Assembly (NCBI GenBank): GCA_036496265.1
Contig: DASXLL010000251.1
Span: 1-15,640 of the forward strand
From: CAYLLN01 sp036496265
GTDB taxonomy: Bacteria > Planctomycetota > Planctomycetia > Pirellulales > Pirellulaceae
Direction: 5' to 3'
Length of the DNA: 15,640 nt
Each line of letters begins with the position of its first letter. Positions within the stretch are counted from its first letter, which is position 1. The position numbers and the translations under genes are program-made. This document shows positions 1 through 7,384 of the stretch, in pieces. Under the pieces are notes generated by a model. It saw nothing but the letters and a program-made list of their open reading frames with translations. It did not search any database and was not told the origin of the DNA.

Positions 1-62
1 AGTGGAGAACAGTGGCCGCAATCGACTCCCGACCCCTTCCGTTTTCCAGCCGGTGATGTCGG

Positions 63-1097
63 CTACCGAGAATACGACTTCCCTTGCCACGAATCGCGCC
101 GCAACATTTCTTCATTCAAGGCGTTCAGCACGCCCGGCTTATCCAGGCACCACGTCGGGCCAATAAAAAAGTCCGGCGGAGCATCGCCGCTCACTCGCTC
201 GACGACCATTTCCGGCGGCAGCAGTTCCAAAAAATCGATCAATGTGCGGACATACTCATCGCGGCCCATCAGAGTGACCTCGCCGCGATCAACCTGGTCG
301 GCCAGCGGCGTGTCTTTCACCGCATAGAGGTTATGAATCTTGACCGCCTCCAGCCGCAGCCGAGCCACCTCTCGCGCCGTTGCTAGCATGTCCTCGTGCG
401 TCTCGCCGGGCAGGCCCAAAATTACATGTCCACAAATCTCAAATCCCCGGCCGCGACTGCGCTCGATCGCATCGAGCGTGGCTTGATGCGTGTGGCCGCG
501 ATTCATCCATTTGAGCGACCGTTCATGGATTGTCTGCATCCCATACTCAACCGAAACATACGACCGAGCCGCCAGTTCCTGCAGCAACGTCAGTACATTA
601 TCCGGCACGCAATCGGGCCGCGTGCCGATTGCAAGGCCGACGACTTTCGGATGCGACAGGGCAGCTTCATACAGCGGTCGCAGTCGCTCGACTGGCGCGT
701 AAGTATTCGTTGCCGGCTGAAAATACGCGATAAAATCATCAACCTCGTAGCGGTGCTTCAGCCGGCGGATGCCGTCGTCGAGTTGATCCAAGATATGTTG
801 GGCATGCCGGCGCGGCGACTCGGTTAAGATTTTGTTACGGCGGCTAGGGCTGAAGCTGCGGTTGTCGCAAAACGTGCATCCGCCAGTGGCAACGGTCCCA
901 TCCACGTTTGGGCATGTGAATCCAGCATCAAGGCTGACTTTTTGCACGCGCCGGGCACCGAACTTGCGGCGGAGAAAATGCCGGTACGTGTGGTACCGCA
1001 GGGCCGCCTTTTGCCAGCTCAAAAATTCGTTACTACCACGAGGCGCCGCACCCCCACACAGCAATTCTTCAGACAATAATGCGGCATCCTCGGGCAT
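63..1097 (-). CDS. TIGR01212-type radical SAM protein (YhcC-like)
   Basis: This is a cytoplasmic radical SAM iron-sulfur protein of the YhcC family, whose substrate is not established. The cluster-binding motif is visible as CPNVDGTVATGGCTFC, with cysteines at about residues 62, 74 and 77. The long 11-residue gap before the last CxxC is typical of this family and differs from the usual CxxxCxxC. The downstream segments GLAIGTRPDCVPD and GHVILGLPGET are also family-typical, the latter matching radical SAM barrel strands. The frame opens at a TTG at 1112, but I prefer the ATG at 1097, which gives 344 residues. No good Shine-Dalgarno sequence precedes either. There is an extra stretch of about 25 residues before the usual tryptophan-tyrosine start of the domain. 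The gene is divergent from the FHA gene, with about 180 bases between them. The family call is confident and the biochemical role is unknown. Confidence 0.9.
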   Translation of the reverse strand: MPEDAALLSEELLCGGAAPRGSNEFLSWQKAALRYHTYRHFLRRKFGARRVQKVSLDAGFTCPNVDGTVATGGCTFCDNRSFSPSRRNKILTESPRRHAQHILDQLDDGIRRLKHRYEVDDFIAYFQPATNTYAPVERLRPLYEAALSHPKVVGLAIGTRPDCVPDNVLTLLQELAARSYVSVEYGMQTIHERSLKWMNRGHTHQATLDAIERSRGRGFEICGHVILGLPGETHEDMLATAREVARLRLEAVKIHNLYAVKDTPLADQVDRGEVTLMGRDEYVRTLIDFLELLPPEMVVERVSGDAPPDFFIGPTWCLDKPGVLNALNEEMLRRDSWQGKSYSR

Positions 1098-1221
1098 CGT
1101 AGTCTTGGCCAATCCGGTGAAATGGTTGACGATTTTTTCGTCGCTGCTTAGAGTGGAAATCGGAACAGGAACTAGAGAGGGGCAGTAACGCGGCGTTATG
1201 CACGGCTCATTATGTTATTTT

Positions 1222-1250
1222 TTGATACGAGCATCGTGTAAGGGTATGCC
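1222..1250 (+). promoter_or_regulatory. Possible sigma-70-like promoter for the FHA gene
   Basis: TTGATA at 1222-1227 is followed after exactly 17 bases by TATGCC at 1245-1250, about 30 bases before the FHA start codon. The -35 box is good and the -10 box is poor (three of six), so this is only a candidate. Confidence 0.25.
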
Positions 1251-1280
1251 GCGCTTGCGGCCCTCACAAGGGTCAGCCAA

Positions 1281-1745
1281 ATGTACGGTGAGTTAGTCCC
1301 CATTGGGGGTGGCGATAACATTCCGCTGCTGCGCGCGAATCTGACTGTCGGCCGTCGCGAGACGAACGATGTCGTGTTGCGATTTTCGAATGTCTCGGGT
1401 CAGCATTGCCAGCTTTCGCTCGAAAACGGCTACTGGTTTGTGCAGGACAATAACAGCCAGAACGGCACGAAGGTCAACGGCCACCGGATCGTCCGCAAGC
1501 GGCTCGATCCAGGCGACATGCTGGCGGTGGCGAAACAGAAATACACGATCAGTTATTCGCCGGCTGACAATGGCGCCACTGGTCCGCCTCCGAGCGACGA
1601 AGAAGAGTTGCAATCCGTTCTCAGCAAGTCGCTGCTCGATCGGGCTGGTTTGCAAAAGCGGGTTGAGCCGGGCGGGGGTCCGAATCGCCGCTACAATCCG
1701 ATGGCAGACGACGCCGGTCAACTCAAGCGACGCGAGTACGAGTAA
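1281..1745 (+). CDS. FHA domain protein
   Basis: A 154-residue protein made of one N-terminal forkhead-associated domain and a charged, probably disordered tail. FHA domains bind phosphothreonine peptides and so act in Ser/Thr kinase signalling. The fold signature is present: GR at residues 24-25, SGQH at 39-42, and SQNGTKVNG at 59-67 with the conserved Asn-Gly. The domain ends near residue 95, and residues 96-154 are rich in Asp, Glu, Arg and Gly. There is no signal peptide or membrane segment, so it should be cytoplasmic. An AAGGG at 1267-1271 lies nine bases before the ATG and supports the start. No kinase gene lies in the window, so the partner is unknown. It ends 19 bases before the convergent acyl-CoA dehydrogenase. 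Confidence 0.88.
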   Translation: MYGELVPIGGGDNIPLLRANLTVGRRETNDVVLRFSNVSGQHCQLSLENGYWFVQDNNSQNGTKVNGHRIVRKRLDPGDMLAVAKQKYTISYSPADNGATGPPPSDEEELQSVLSKSLLDRAGLQKRVEPGGGPNRRYNPMADDAGQLKRREYE

Positions 1746-1747
1746 CT

Positions 1748-1764
1748 GGTGGGCACAGCCCACC
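1748..1764. repeat. Hairpin between convergent genes
   Basis: GGTGGGC and GCCCACC form a perfect 7-bp stem around the loop ACA. It fills the 19-base gap between two convergent stop codons. It has no T-tract, so it could be a weak two-way terminator or one of the dispersed palindromes seen elsewhere in the window. Confidence 0.55.
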
Positions 1765-3522
1765 CTACACAGCAAGCACTCGATTCGCCAGCGAGGTCGT
1801 CGCCTCGTCGTCATTATCCCACAGCGACGCCAGTGCCGTGCGAATTCGCCGACGCGCAGTTCGCAGATAATAGCGACCGGTTTCCAGATCGAGCCGCATT
1901 GCGCCATTGTGGTCATGAGCATTGCGGAGCATGTGATCTAAGCGGTTGATTACGCACGAGCTGACGTATAGCTCCGTGGCCGCATCGGCAACGCGAGCGA
2001 GTTGATACTGCCGATCGACGATGCCGAGTTGGTACTTCACCAGCAGCCGTTCGACATTCGAGCCGAGCAAATTCACTAAGCGGCCAAGTTCGGCTGCGTC
2101 GGGCTCTAGCTCATTGTTGCGAACGGTGACGGTGGGCGACACCAGCAGCGCGCCAAGCTTGCGGCCGGTGAACCGGCCGAGTCGTGACAGGTTTCCGAGA
2201 GGCGAATAGATCGCGTCGCGGATGCTTTGCAACTCCAGACCCACGTCGCGCATGCCGACGAGGGCCGTGAAGGCTCGCAGCACGTCGTTAGCTCCCTCAC
2301 CAATGGTATTGATCCGCGCATCGCGCACCATTCGCTCGAATGGCTGATCAGTGAAGTACGCCAGGCCGCCGTGAAGCTGGAAGGTGTCGCCCAGGATTCT
2401 CCACAGCACTTCCGTGGAAAAGACCTTGAGCATGGCCGTTTCCAGCATGAAATCGCCTTCGCCGGAATCGATCAGCGCAGCCGTCTGATACGTGCAGGCC
2501 TCCATCGCAAACGCTCCGGCCTGCATGTAAGCCAGCTTTTCTTTCACCAGCTCAAAACTCGCCAGCGACTGACCGAATTGAACCCGCTTTTTGGCATGCT
2601 CAATAGCTCGGCTGACGCAAAACTTCGCAGCGCCCGTGCAACTCGCCCCAAATGTCGTGCGGCCGAAGTCGAGTACTGTTAAGGCTACGCGGAGCCCCTT
2701 GCCGATTTGACCCAGAATATTTTCTCGTGGCACGAACATGTCGTGGAACGCCAATCGGCTCGTGGCCGTCCCGCGGACACCCATTTTTTCCATCCGCTTT
2801 TCAACGACTTCGAAGCCGGGCATGTCGGGCGTGACGATGAAGGCCGTGATTTTGCTGCCCTTGCCGTCCGGTGTCGGCGTGCGGGCCATCACCGTCAGCA
2901 CTTGCGAGAGGCCGCCGTTGGTGATCCATCGCTTTTGGCCGTTGATCACAAAGCCTTTGCCGTCCGCTGTCGGCGTGGCTGCGGATTGAACGTTCGCCGC
3001 GTCGCTGCCGGCCTCGGGTTCTGTTAACGCGAAGGCGCTGATCCATTCGCCGCTGGCGAGCTTGGGCAGATATTTTCGCTTCTGTTCCTCACTGCCAAAT
3101 AGAACGAGTGCGCGCGGACCAATGGAGTGATGCGCATTCACAAATAGCGCCGTACTGCCGCAGTGGCCGCCGAGGACTTCGAGCAAGCGGCAATACGACG
3201 CTTGTGAGAGTGCCAGACCGCCACATTCGCGCGGCAAGCACGCGCCGAGAATTCCCAGCTTGCCGAGGCCGTCAATCACTCGCTGCGGGATCTCGGCTTG
3301 CCGGTCGATGGCAGCGGGATTGATTTCCGCCTGGCAGTAATCGCGCAGGCGTTTCGCGAGCTCGATTGTTGTGACATCCGCCGCCGCATCCGGGTACGGC
3401 AGCAGGCGATCGTTCAAATACTGGCCAAAGAACAAGCCCTTGACAAAGCCGACTTCCTTGAGCCGATCGCCCAGAATTTCTTCGGCCTCGGCAAGCTGCT
3501 TTTCACGATCTGGCGCCGCCAT
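1765..3522 (-). CDS. Acyl-CoA dehydrogenase, long VLCAD/ACAD9-like form
   Basis: An FAD enzyme that introduces the trans-2 double bond in fatty acyl-CoA, the first step of beta-oxidation. At 585 residues it is about 200 longer than the common acyl-CoA dehydrogenases, and the extra C-terminal domain matches the very-long-chain/ACAD9 type. Visible landmarks are FALTEPEAGSD at 164-174 and KRWITNGG at 197-204 (flavin and substrate strand motifs), QLHGG at 382-386, and EGAND at 409-413, where Glu409 is the expected catalytic base. A clear AGGAG (bases 3530-3534 read on the minus strand) lies seven bases before the ATG and fixes the start. It is cytoplasmic and has no electron-transfer flavoprotein genes beside it. 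Chain-length preference cannot be read from the sequence. Confidence 0.93.
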   Translation of the reverse strand: MAAPDREKQLAEAEEILGDRLKEVGFVKGLFFGQYLNDRLLPYPDAAADVTTIELAKRLRDYCQAEINPAAIDRQAEIPQRVIDGLGKLGILGACLPRECGGLALSQASYCRLLEVLGGHCGSTALFVNAHHSIGPRALVLFGSEEQKRKYLPKLASGEWISAFALTEPEAGSDAANVQSAATPTADGKGFVINGQKRWITNGGLSQVLTVMARTPTPDGKGSKITAFIVTPDMPGFEVVEKRMEKMGVRGTATSRLAFHDMFVPRENILGQIGKGLRVALTVLDFGRTTFGASCTGAAKFCVSRAIEHAKKRVQFGQSLASFELVKEKLAYMQAGAFAMEACTYQTAALIDSGEGDFMLETAMLKVFSTEVLWRILGDTFQLHGGLAYFTDQPFERMVRDARINTIGEGANDVLRAFTALVGMRDVGLELQSIRDAIYSPLGNLSRLGRFTGRKLGALLVSPTVTVRNNELEPDAAELGRLVNLLGSNVERLLVKYQLGIVDRQYQLARVADAATELYVSSCVINRLDHMLRNAHDHNGAMRLDLETGRYYLRTARRRIRTALASLWDNDDEATTSLANRVLAV

Positions 3523-3653
3523 GTTTTCGCTCCTGGTGACATCTTATGCGCTGCGGCACTGGCGGGCTAAGCCCCTTGGGATGGTGAAATAACGGGGACT
3601 GATACTGTGCAGCAGCGTCAAACTAGGAAAACTCGGCAAAGGCCGACCGAACC

Positions 3654-3682
3654 TGCACAGTTTTGACCTTGCCGTGTATAAT
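3654..3682 (+). promoter_or_regulatory. Probable promoter of the UVR-motif gene
   Basis: A perfect TATAAT at 3677-3682 is preceded, 17 bases upstream, by TGCACA at 3654-3659 (four of six matches to the -35 consensus). It lies 50 bases before the start codon in the gap between two divergent genes. A better -35-like TTGACC at 3663-3668 is only eight bases from the -10 and is too close to pair with it. Confidence 0.5.
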
Positions 3683-3732
3683 CGAACGCAGGACGTATAA
3701 CACGTAGGCGGGACAAAAATTGCCCGGCCCAG

Positions 3733-4476
3733 ATGGCACGGAAAGAGAATATCGACCGCCTCCTCCGCGATTGGACGTATGATCCGCAAGGCATCAGCGT
3801 CCGCAAGAAGAAGGGGGACGACGGGCGTGAAATTCTGCAGATGCGGCTGGATTTGGGCCTGTTGCAGCTTGAAATCAAAGGGCGGCCGGATGGGACGCGG
3901 CCGCAAGGGGCGGACACGTACTACGACTATTTGATCGGCCGGACGCTCACGGAAGGCGACGAGTTCGTCATGACCGAGGAGGAGTGTGAGGAAGCCGATC
4001 GCGAGTTCGTGCAGTACTACCATCGGCGAATTTGCTGGCTTGCGCTGCGCGAGTTTCCGCAGGCGGTGGCGGATGCGGATCATACGCTGAGCATGATGGA
4101 TTTTTGCCGCGACCACTCGCCCGATGAGCAGTGGACACTATCTCACGAGCAATATCGTCCGTTCGTGTTGTTTCATCGGACACAGGCGGCGGCGCTGTCG
4201 GCTCTGGGTGATAAGGGCGCTGAGGCGGCGGTCGAGGAAATCACCAAAGGCCTCGATAAGATGAAGCAGGTGTTCCTCGATTATGAGGCCGAGGAGGAGT
4301 TCGACGAGGATGAGCTCGTCCAGCGGCTGGTTGAGTTGCGCGAATCGCTGCGGCAACATTTTCGCGTCGGGCGAACGCTGCAGGAGCAACTCGCGGATGC
4401 GATCGCGAACGAGAAATATGAGTTGGCGGCTGAGCTTCGCGATGAATTGAATCGGCGGGATTCAAGGGCGCGATAG
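3733..4476 (+). CDS. UvrB/UvrC-motif protein
   Basis: A 247-residue cytoplasmic protein whose only recognisable domain is a C-terminal UVR motif at about residues 214-243 (key stretch LADAIANEKYELAAELRDEL). This alpha-hairpin mediates UvrB-UvrC contact and also occurs in Clp-related adaptors and regulators such as McsA. The N-terminal half carries many paired charged residues, and the middle (about 98-180) is helical and faintly TPR-like. No zinc cysteines of the McsA type and no nuclease or helicase motifs are present, so it is neither a UvrB nor a UvrC. The start codon lies 50 bases after a good -10 box; no strong Shine-Dalgarno is visible. Proteins of this size with a terminal UVR motif occur in planctomycetes, but I do not know a tested function. 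Confidence 0.82.
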   Translation: MARKENIDRLLRDWTYDPQGISVRKKKGDDGREILQMRLDLGLLQLEIKGRPDGTRPQGADTYYDYLIGRTLTEGDEFVMTEEECEEADREFVQYYHRRICWLALREFPQAVADADHTLSMMDFCRDHSPDEQWTLSHEQYRPFVLFHRTQAAALSALGDKGAEAAVEEITKGLDKMKQVFLDYEAEEEFDEDELVQRLVELRESLRQHFRVGRTLQEQLADAIANEKYELAAELRDELNRRDSRAR

Positions 4477-4481
4477 CTTCT

Positions 4482-4551
4482 TGTAGGGCACGCCCTCCGT
4501 GGCGTGCCGCCGGCCGCATATCACGGAACGCCGCAGAGGGCGTTCCCTACA
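4482..4551. repeat. Nested palindromic repeat pair (family A)
   Basis: Two hairpins sit in the gap between convergent genes: GGCACGCC/GGCGTGCC at 4487-4508 and GGAACGCC/GGCGTTCC at 4525-4546, each with a six-base loop. The whole is also a larger palindrome, since TGTAGGG at 4482-4488 pairs with CCCTACA at 4545-4551. The two halves are inverted copies of one 27-base unit with four differences. Single copies of the same unit occur at 7639-7665 and 11282-11308. No T-tract is present, so a terminator role is possible but unproven. Confidence 0.75.
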
Positions 4552-4556
4552 GCGCT

Positions 4557-5456
4557 CTAAACGTCGCAAACTTTCACGCCTTGGCGGAGGGCGGCGACGG
4601 GGTCTTTCCAGGTGGGGATGAATTCCTGGCCGACGAAGCCTTTGTAGCCGGTTTCGAGGATGGCTTTCATGATTCCGGGATAGTTGATCTCTTGGGTTTC
4701 ATCGATTTCGTTGCGGCCGGGGTTGCCGGCGGTGTGGTAGTGGGCGATGTAGTCCTTGTATTTCTTGAGGCGGACGATGACATCGCCTTGCATGATCTGC
4801 ACGTGGTAAATGTCGTAGAGAATTTTCAGGCGATCGGAGCCGACGCGGTTGCAGACATCGACGGCCCATTCGATCGAATCGCACTGATAACCGGGATGGC
4901 CTTTCATCTCGACATCGACGCGGGAGTTGAGCATTTCGAGGGCGAGGGTGATTTTCTTTTGCTCAGCGAGGGACAGGACGCGCTTGATTCCTTCCACAAA
5001 GTTCTTCTTGCCCGTTTCGTCGCCGTCGGCGTTGTTCGGCAGGTCGCCGCGCATGCCGGAGAACGTGATGACGGCCGGGCAGCCGAAGTCGGCGGAGGCG
5101 TTGATGCCCTTGGTGATGATATCGGTGCAAAAGTCCCAGTTGTCGCGGTTGTTCCAGCCGCGAAGAAAGCCGTGACTGCTGGCGATAGCGCAGGTGAGGC
5201 CGTATTTCTTGAGGATCGGCCAGTCAGCCGGCGGGCAGAGCTCGACGGATTTGAGGCCGAGCGCTGCAGCATTTTTGGCGAGTTCTTCCGTCGTCATGGG
5301 CTTAAAGCACCAGGAAACGACGGATTGGTTGATTTGACCTTTGGTGATTTTCCAATTCGGATCGACCGAGTCGGCCGCGTGAGCCAGCGCGGCGGTTCCA
5401 CCAGCGGCGGCGACGGAGGCCATGAGTGTTCGGCGGGAGAGGCGGGATTGGGGCAT
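4557..5456 (-). CDS. Tat-exported hydroxypyruvate isomerase-like TIM-barrel protein
   Basis: A sugar phosphate isomerase/epimerase-type TIM barrel (AP endonuclease 2 superfamily) closest to hydroxypyruvate isomerases. Likely metal and catalytic residues are Glu174 (ALEMLNSR), Asp215 (ILYDIYHVQ), His241 (HYHTAGNPGR) and Glu278 (GQEF). The first 27 residues form a twin-arginine signal, SRRTLMASVAAAGG followed by an Ala-rich cleavage region, so the protein is folded before export. The open frame extends to 5510, but the extra 18 residues precede the Tat motif and run through a repeat, so I chose the ATG at 5456. Exported proteins of this kind are common in planctomycetes and are often annotated as isomerases without biochemical proof. 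It lies 3' of the Nudix-like gene on the same strand, 110 bases away across a large inverted repeat. Confidence 0.88.
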   Translation of the reverse strand: MPQSRLSRRTLMASVAAAGGTAALAHAADSVDPNWKITKGQINQSVVSWCFKPMTTEELAKNAAALGLKSVELCPPADWPILKKYGLTCAIASSHGFLRGWNNRDNWDFCTDIITKGINASADFGCPAVITFSGMRGDLPNNADGDETGKKNFVEGIKRVLSLAEQKKITLALEMLNSRVDVEMKGHPGYQCDSIEWAVDVCNRVGSDRLKILYDIYHVQIMQGDVIVRLKKYKDYIAHYHTAGNPGRNEIDETQEINYPGIMKAILETGYKGFVGQEFIPTWKDPVAALRQGVKVCDV

Positions 5457-5479
5457 GGGGATTCTCGCTTGCAAATACC

Positions 5480-5542
5480 AACCCGAAGCGTTAGCGAGGG
5501 ACTGCGCCAATTTCGACAGCTCCCTCGCTTACGCTTCGGGTT
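5480..5542. repeat. Long inverted repeat (family B) upstream of the TIM-barrel gene
   Basis: Two 22-base arms at 5480-5501 and 5521-5542 pair with one mismatch around a 19-base loop. The core of the arm is ACCCGAAGCGTTAGCGAGG. On the minus strand it lies after the Nudix-like stop codon and ends 23 bases before the TIM-barrel ATG. A transcript covering both genes would carry a very stable hairpin between them. It has no T-tract. Confidence 0.8.
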
Positions 5543-5566
5543 AGTGTTGGTTTTTGGTCAACAGTC

Positions 5567-6193
5567 TTACGCGAATAGGGCTTTCAAACAGATTTGGGAC
5601 CAGGTTTCGAATTGGGCGATGTCGAACAGCAAATCGTTAACCGGCCGGAAGCCGGCGTCGATGATTTCGGTTTCGCGGGGTTCGATGGCGGGTCGCTCGA
5701 CGTCGAGCAAGTGGACGACGCCCAAGTGAACGCGGCCGACTTCGGTTTCGTCGTCGTTGATGAGGCCGACCATCCGACCGCGGTACGGAGTATCAATGAT
5801 AACTTCTTCCTCCAATTCACGCCGCATTCCTTCTTCATAAGCGCTCGGCGCGGTTGATGATGAACTCGCGGCGTCATCGACGGAAATGTGGCCGCCGACG
5901 CCGATGCTGCGCTTGGCGTGCAGCCGGGCTTCGCCTTGGCCCTTGCCGCGAGTGTATTGGAAGATCAGCGTCTGCCCGGCTTTATCGCGGAAGCGGAAAA
6001 TCACGTAGGGAATTAGCTGCTTGAAGCTGGGGTCTTGCTCCATCGCCGGGCGGGGGCGGTAGCTGGTGTGAGCCGGGTCGAGCAGGCCCTTCAAATAGCG
6101 GTCGGTATCGGCGCAATAGCCCTGGAAATGGCCGAGAGCGTGAAAAACCTCAGTCGGGACGACGAGGACGTGTTCGGTGGCGACTAGCGACAT
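5567..6193 (-). CDS. Nudix-like hydrolase (often labelled phosphoesterase)
   Basis: A 208-residue cytoplasmic protein with a recognisable but altered Nudix box. The opening glycines are at residues 97-101 (GVGGHI) and the core RELEEEVII is at 125-133, with Glu126, Glu129 and Glu130 in place to bind metal. A Ser/Ala-rich stretch of roughly eight residues (about 108-118) separates these two halves, and the consensus glycine after the glutamates is Ile132. Substrate is therefore uncertain; Nudix enzymes generally cleave nucleoside diphosphates linked to another group. The start is supported by AAGGGA seven bases upstream on the minus strand. Close relatives in planctomycetes are, as I recall, labelled phosphoesterase. 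Confidence 0.78.
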   Translation of the reverse strand: MSLVATEHVLVVPTEVFHALGHFQGYCADTDRYLKGLLDPAHTSYRPRPAMEQDPSFKQLIPYVIFRFRDKAGQTLIFQYTRGKGQGEARLHAKRSIGVGGHISVDDAASSSSTAPSAYEEGMRRELEEEVIIDTPYRGRMVGLINDDETEVGRVHLGVVHLLDVERPAIEPRETEIIDAGFRPVNDLLFDIAQFETWSQICLKALFA

Positions 6194-6240
6194 GGGAAAT
6201 CCCTTTCTGGCGATGTGCTTTTAAGGCAGGCGTCACAAAA

Positions 6241-6325
6241 GTAGGTGCGGCCTGCCGGGCCGCACCTAGAATCGCGCAATGCTAAATGTCGCGGCAAGGT
6301 TCCGCCCGGCAGGCGGGACCTACAT
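6241..6325. repeat. Pair of inverted GC-rich hairpin repeats (family C)
   Basis: TAGGTGCGGCC at 6242-6252 pairs perfectly with GGCCGCACCTA at 6258-6268 around the loop TGCCG. At 6301-6323 a related sequence occurs in the opposite orientation, with a TCCGCC/GGCGGGA stem and the same GTAGGT edge and CTGCCGGGC core. They lie upstream of the Nudix-like gene and look like two members of one dispersed family. Confidence 0.65.
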
Positions 6326-6363
6326 TTCAAATCTGGCAGTGTGGGGCAGTATAGCGGTCGCTA

Positions 6364-6489
<126 letters not shown>

Positions 6490-6512
6490 GGAACTCGTTG
6501 TTGGCTTGGTGA

Positions 6513-6626
6513 GCGCTAAAGTTGGAACTTTTTTCATTACGGCGGGCTTTAGTGAAAGTTGCAAGTGGTTGGTGGTTGCGAGTTTCGGATTTTGGGTTGA
6601 ATTGCCAGGGCGCTCAACTTTAGCGC
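6513..6626. repeat. 12-bp inverted repeat enclosing about 90 bases
   Basis: GCGCTAAAGTTG at 6513-6524 is the exact reverse complement of CAACTTTAGCGC at 6615-6626. The 90 bases between are AT-richer than the surroundings and contain no gene. The size would fit a miniature inverted-repeat element, but no target-site duplication is evident, so this remains a structural description. Confidence 0.5.
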
Positions 6627-6633
6627 CGCTTTA

Positions 6634-7056
6634 GTGTGTCTTCGTCGTCGTAAGTCTAATGGTTTCGTTCTACGACACGAGCGAGCGGCTGGATTGGCAG
6701 CCGCGGCTGTTTGGTGGGGGCAACCAAATTGGGAAGGAACAGATGCGCAGAAGTGGCAGGCGGTTTGGAACATTTGTATATGTGCAAATGGCGGGCCAAC
6801 GAAAGGAAGTTTGGCTGAGACGTTTACAGACGTTGACGCTGGCGAGTTGGCAGTCCTGCACCCTAGAATCAGCGCGGTTGAAGCGAGCAGCCTACTAATT
6901 GGCATTGTGATTCAGCAAACACCATATGACGTACAACAGGATTCACAACGATGGCAAAAAAGAAGACTGGAGCCGGCGCGACCAGCTCCGAACCGAAGTT
7001 CCCTTATACACCAGCTCCGAATTCTCTACGCCATTCCTGAAGCAAGTGCCCGATAA
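6634..7056 (+). CDS. Unrecognised open frame, possible gene remnant
   Basis: An open frame from a GTG at 6634 whose middle part reads like real protein (about residues 28-105, for example FTDVDAGELAVLHPRISAVE) with frequent G-starting codons, as in true genes. I do not recognise it. The frame runs on into the out-of-frame start of the DUF5343 gene at 6951, so the true end, if it was a gene, has been lost or the frame changes. No Shine-Dalgarno is seen. A second open frame in the same bases (6659-6898) cannot be excluded as the real one. Confidence 0.18.
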   Translation: MCLRRRKSNGFVLRHERAAGLAAAAVWWGQPNWEGTDAQKWQAVWNICICANGGPTKGSLAETFTDVDAGELAVLHPRISAVEASSLLIGIVIQQTPYDVQQDSQRWQKRRLEPARPAPNRSSLIHQLRILYAIPEASAR

Positions 7057-7384
7057 ACCTAAACCGCCAAAGGTAACCTTCGAACTGTTGAAGGCTTGGG
7101 GGCTGACGAGTTCCAACGACAGGTACATCATCAGCATTTTGAAGAAGCTCGATTTTTTGGACCAATCTGGTACTCCAACGCAGAACTATGAAGCGCAAAC
7201 CAACGGTGTGACCAGACGAGATGTTCATGGATGGCTGTGGCTACGCGAGCCGTGTTATGCGAGTACGCAAAACACAGCCACCCAGCCGGCATTGGACAAT
7301 GCAGTAATTCGAAGCGGTGACGGCGATGCTATAATGAACCTACTACCATTTGGAACGCCAAGATATGATTCAGCTTACGACTGA
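6951..7384 (+). pseudogene. Frameshifted, shortened DUF5343 gene
   Basis: An ATG at 6951, with AGGA about nine bases upstream, opens MAKKKTGAGATSSEP followed by KFPYTPAPNSLRHS and a TGA at 7038. The family continues in the +2 frame from 7034 as FLKQVPDKPKPPKV, then TFELLKAWGLTSSNDRYI, LKKLDFLDQSGTPT and QNYEA. Joined, these match the N-terminal half of DUF5343 in order: the PYTPAP..L..FL start, the LGL/SSND block and the FLD-SG-PT block. Loss of a single base at about 7032-7034 explains the break, and CGC CAN TTC would restore it. Recognisable similarity stops near 7204; the rest of the frame to 7384 looks unrelated, so the C-terminal half is missing. The role of DUF5343 is unknown to me. A single sequencing error could explain the shift but not the shortened end. 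Confidence 0.6.
7327..7335 (+). promoter_or_regulatory. Extended -10 promoter element
   Basis: TGCTATAAT is a perfect extended -10 (TGnTATAAT) ending 29 bases before the ATG of the antitoxin-like frame. Sixteen bases before the TATAAT stands TTCGAA, a weak -35 candidate. The extended -10 could work without a strong -35. Confidence 0.45.

Noticed and set aside
4581..5729. Long open frame on the plus strand (382 codons)
   Set aside because: It is antisense to the TIM-barrel gene and runs on into the Nudix-like gene. Its Gly/Val/Asp-rich sequence has no family features and is typical of the shadow of a high-GC gene.
6771..6790. Small palindrome CATTTG/CAAATG as an operator
   Set aside because: A 6-bp dyad with an 8-base gap is expected by chance in AT-rich sequence, and no promoter lies next to it.
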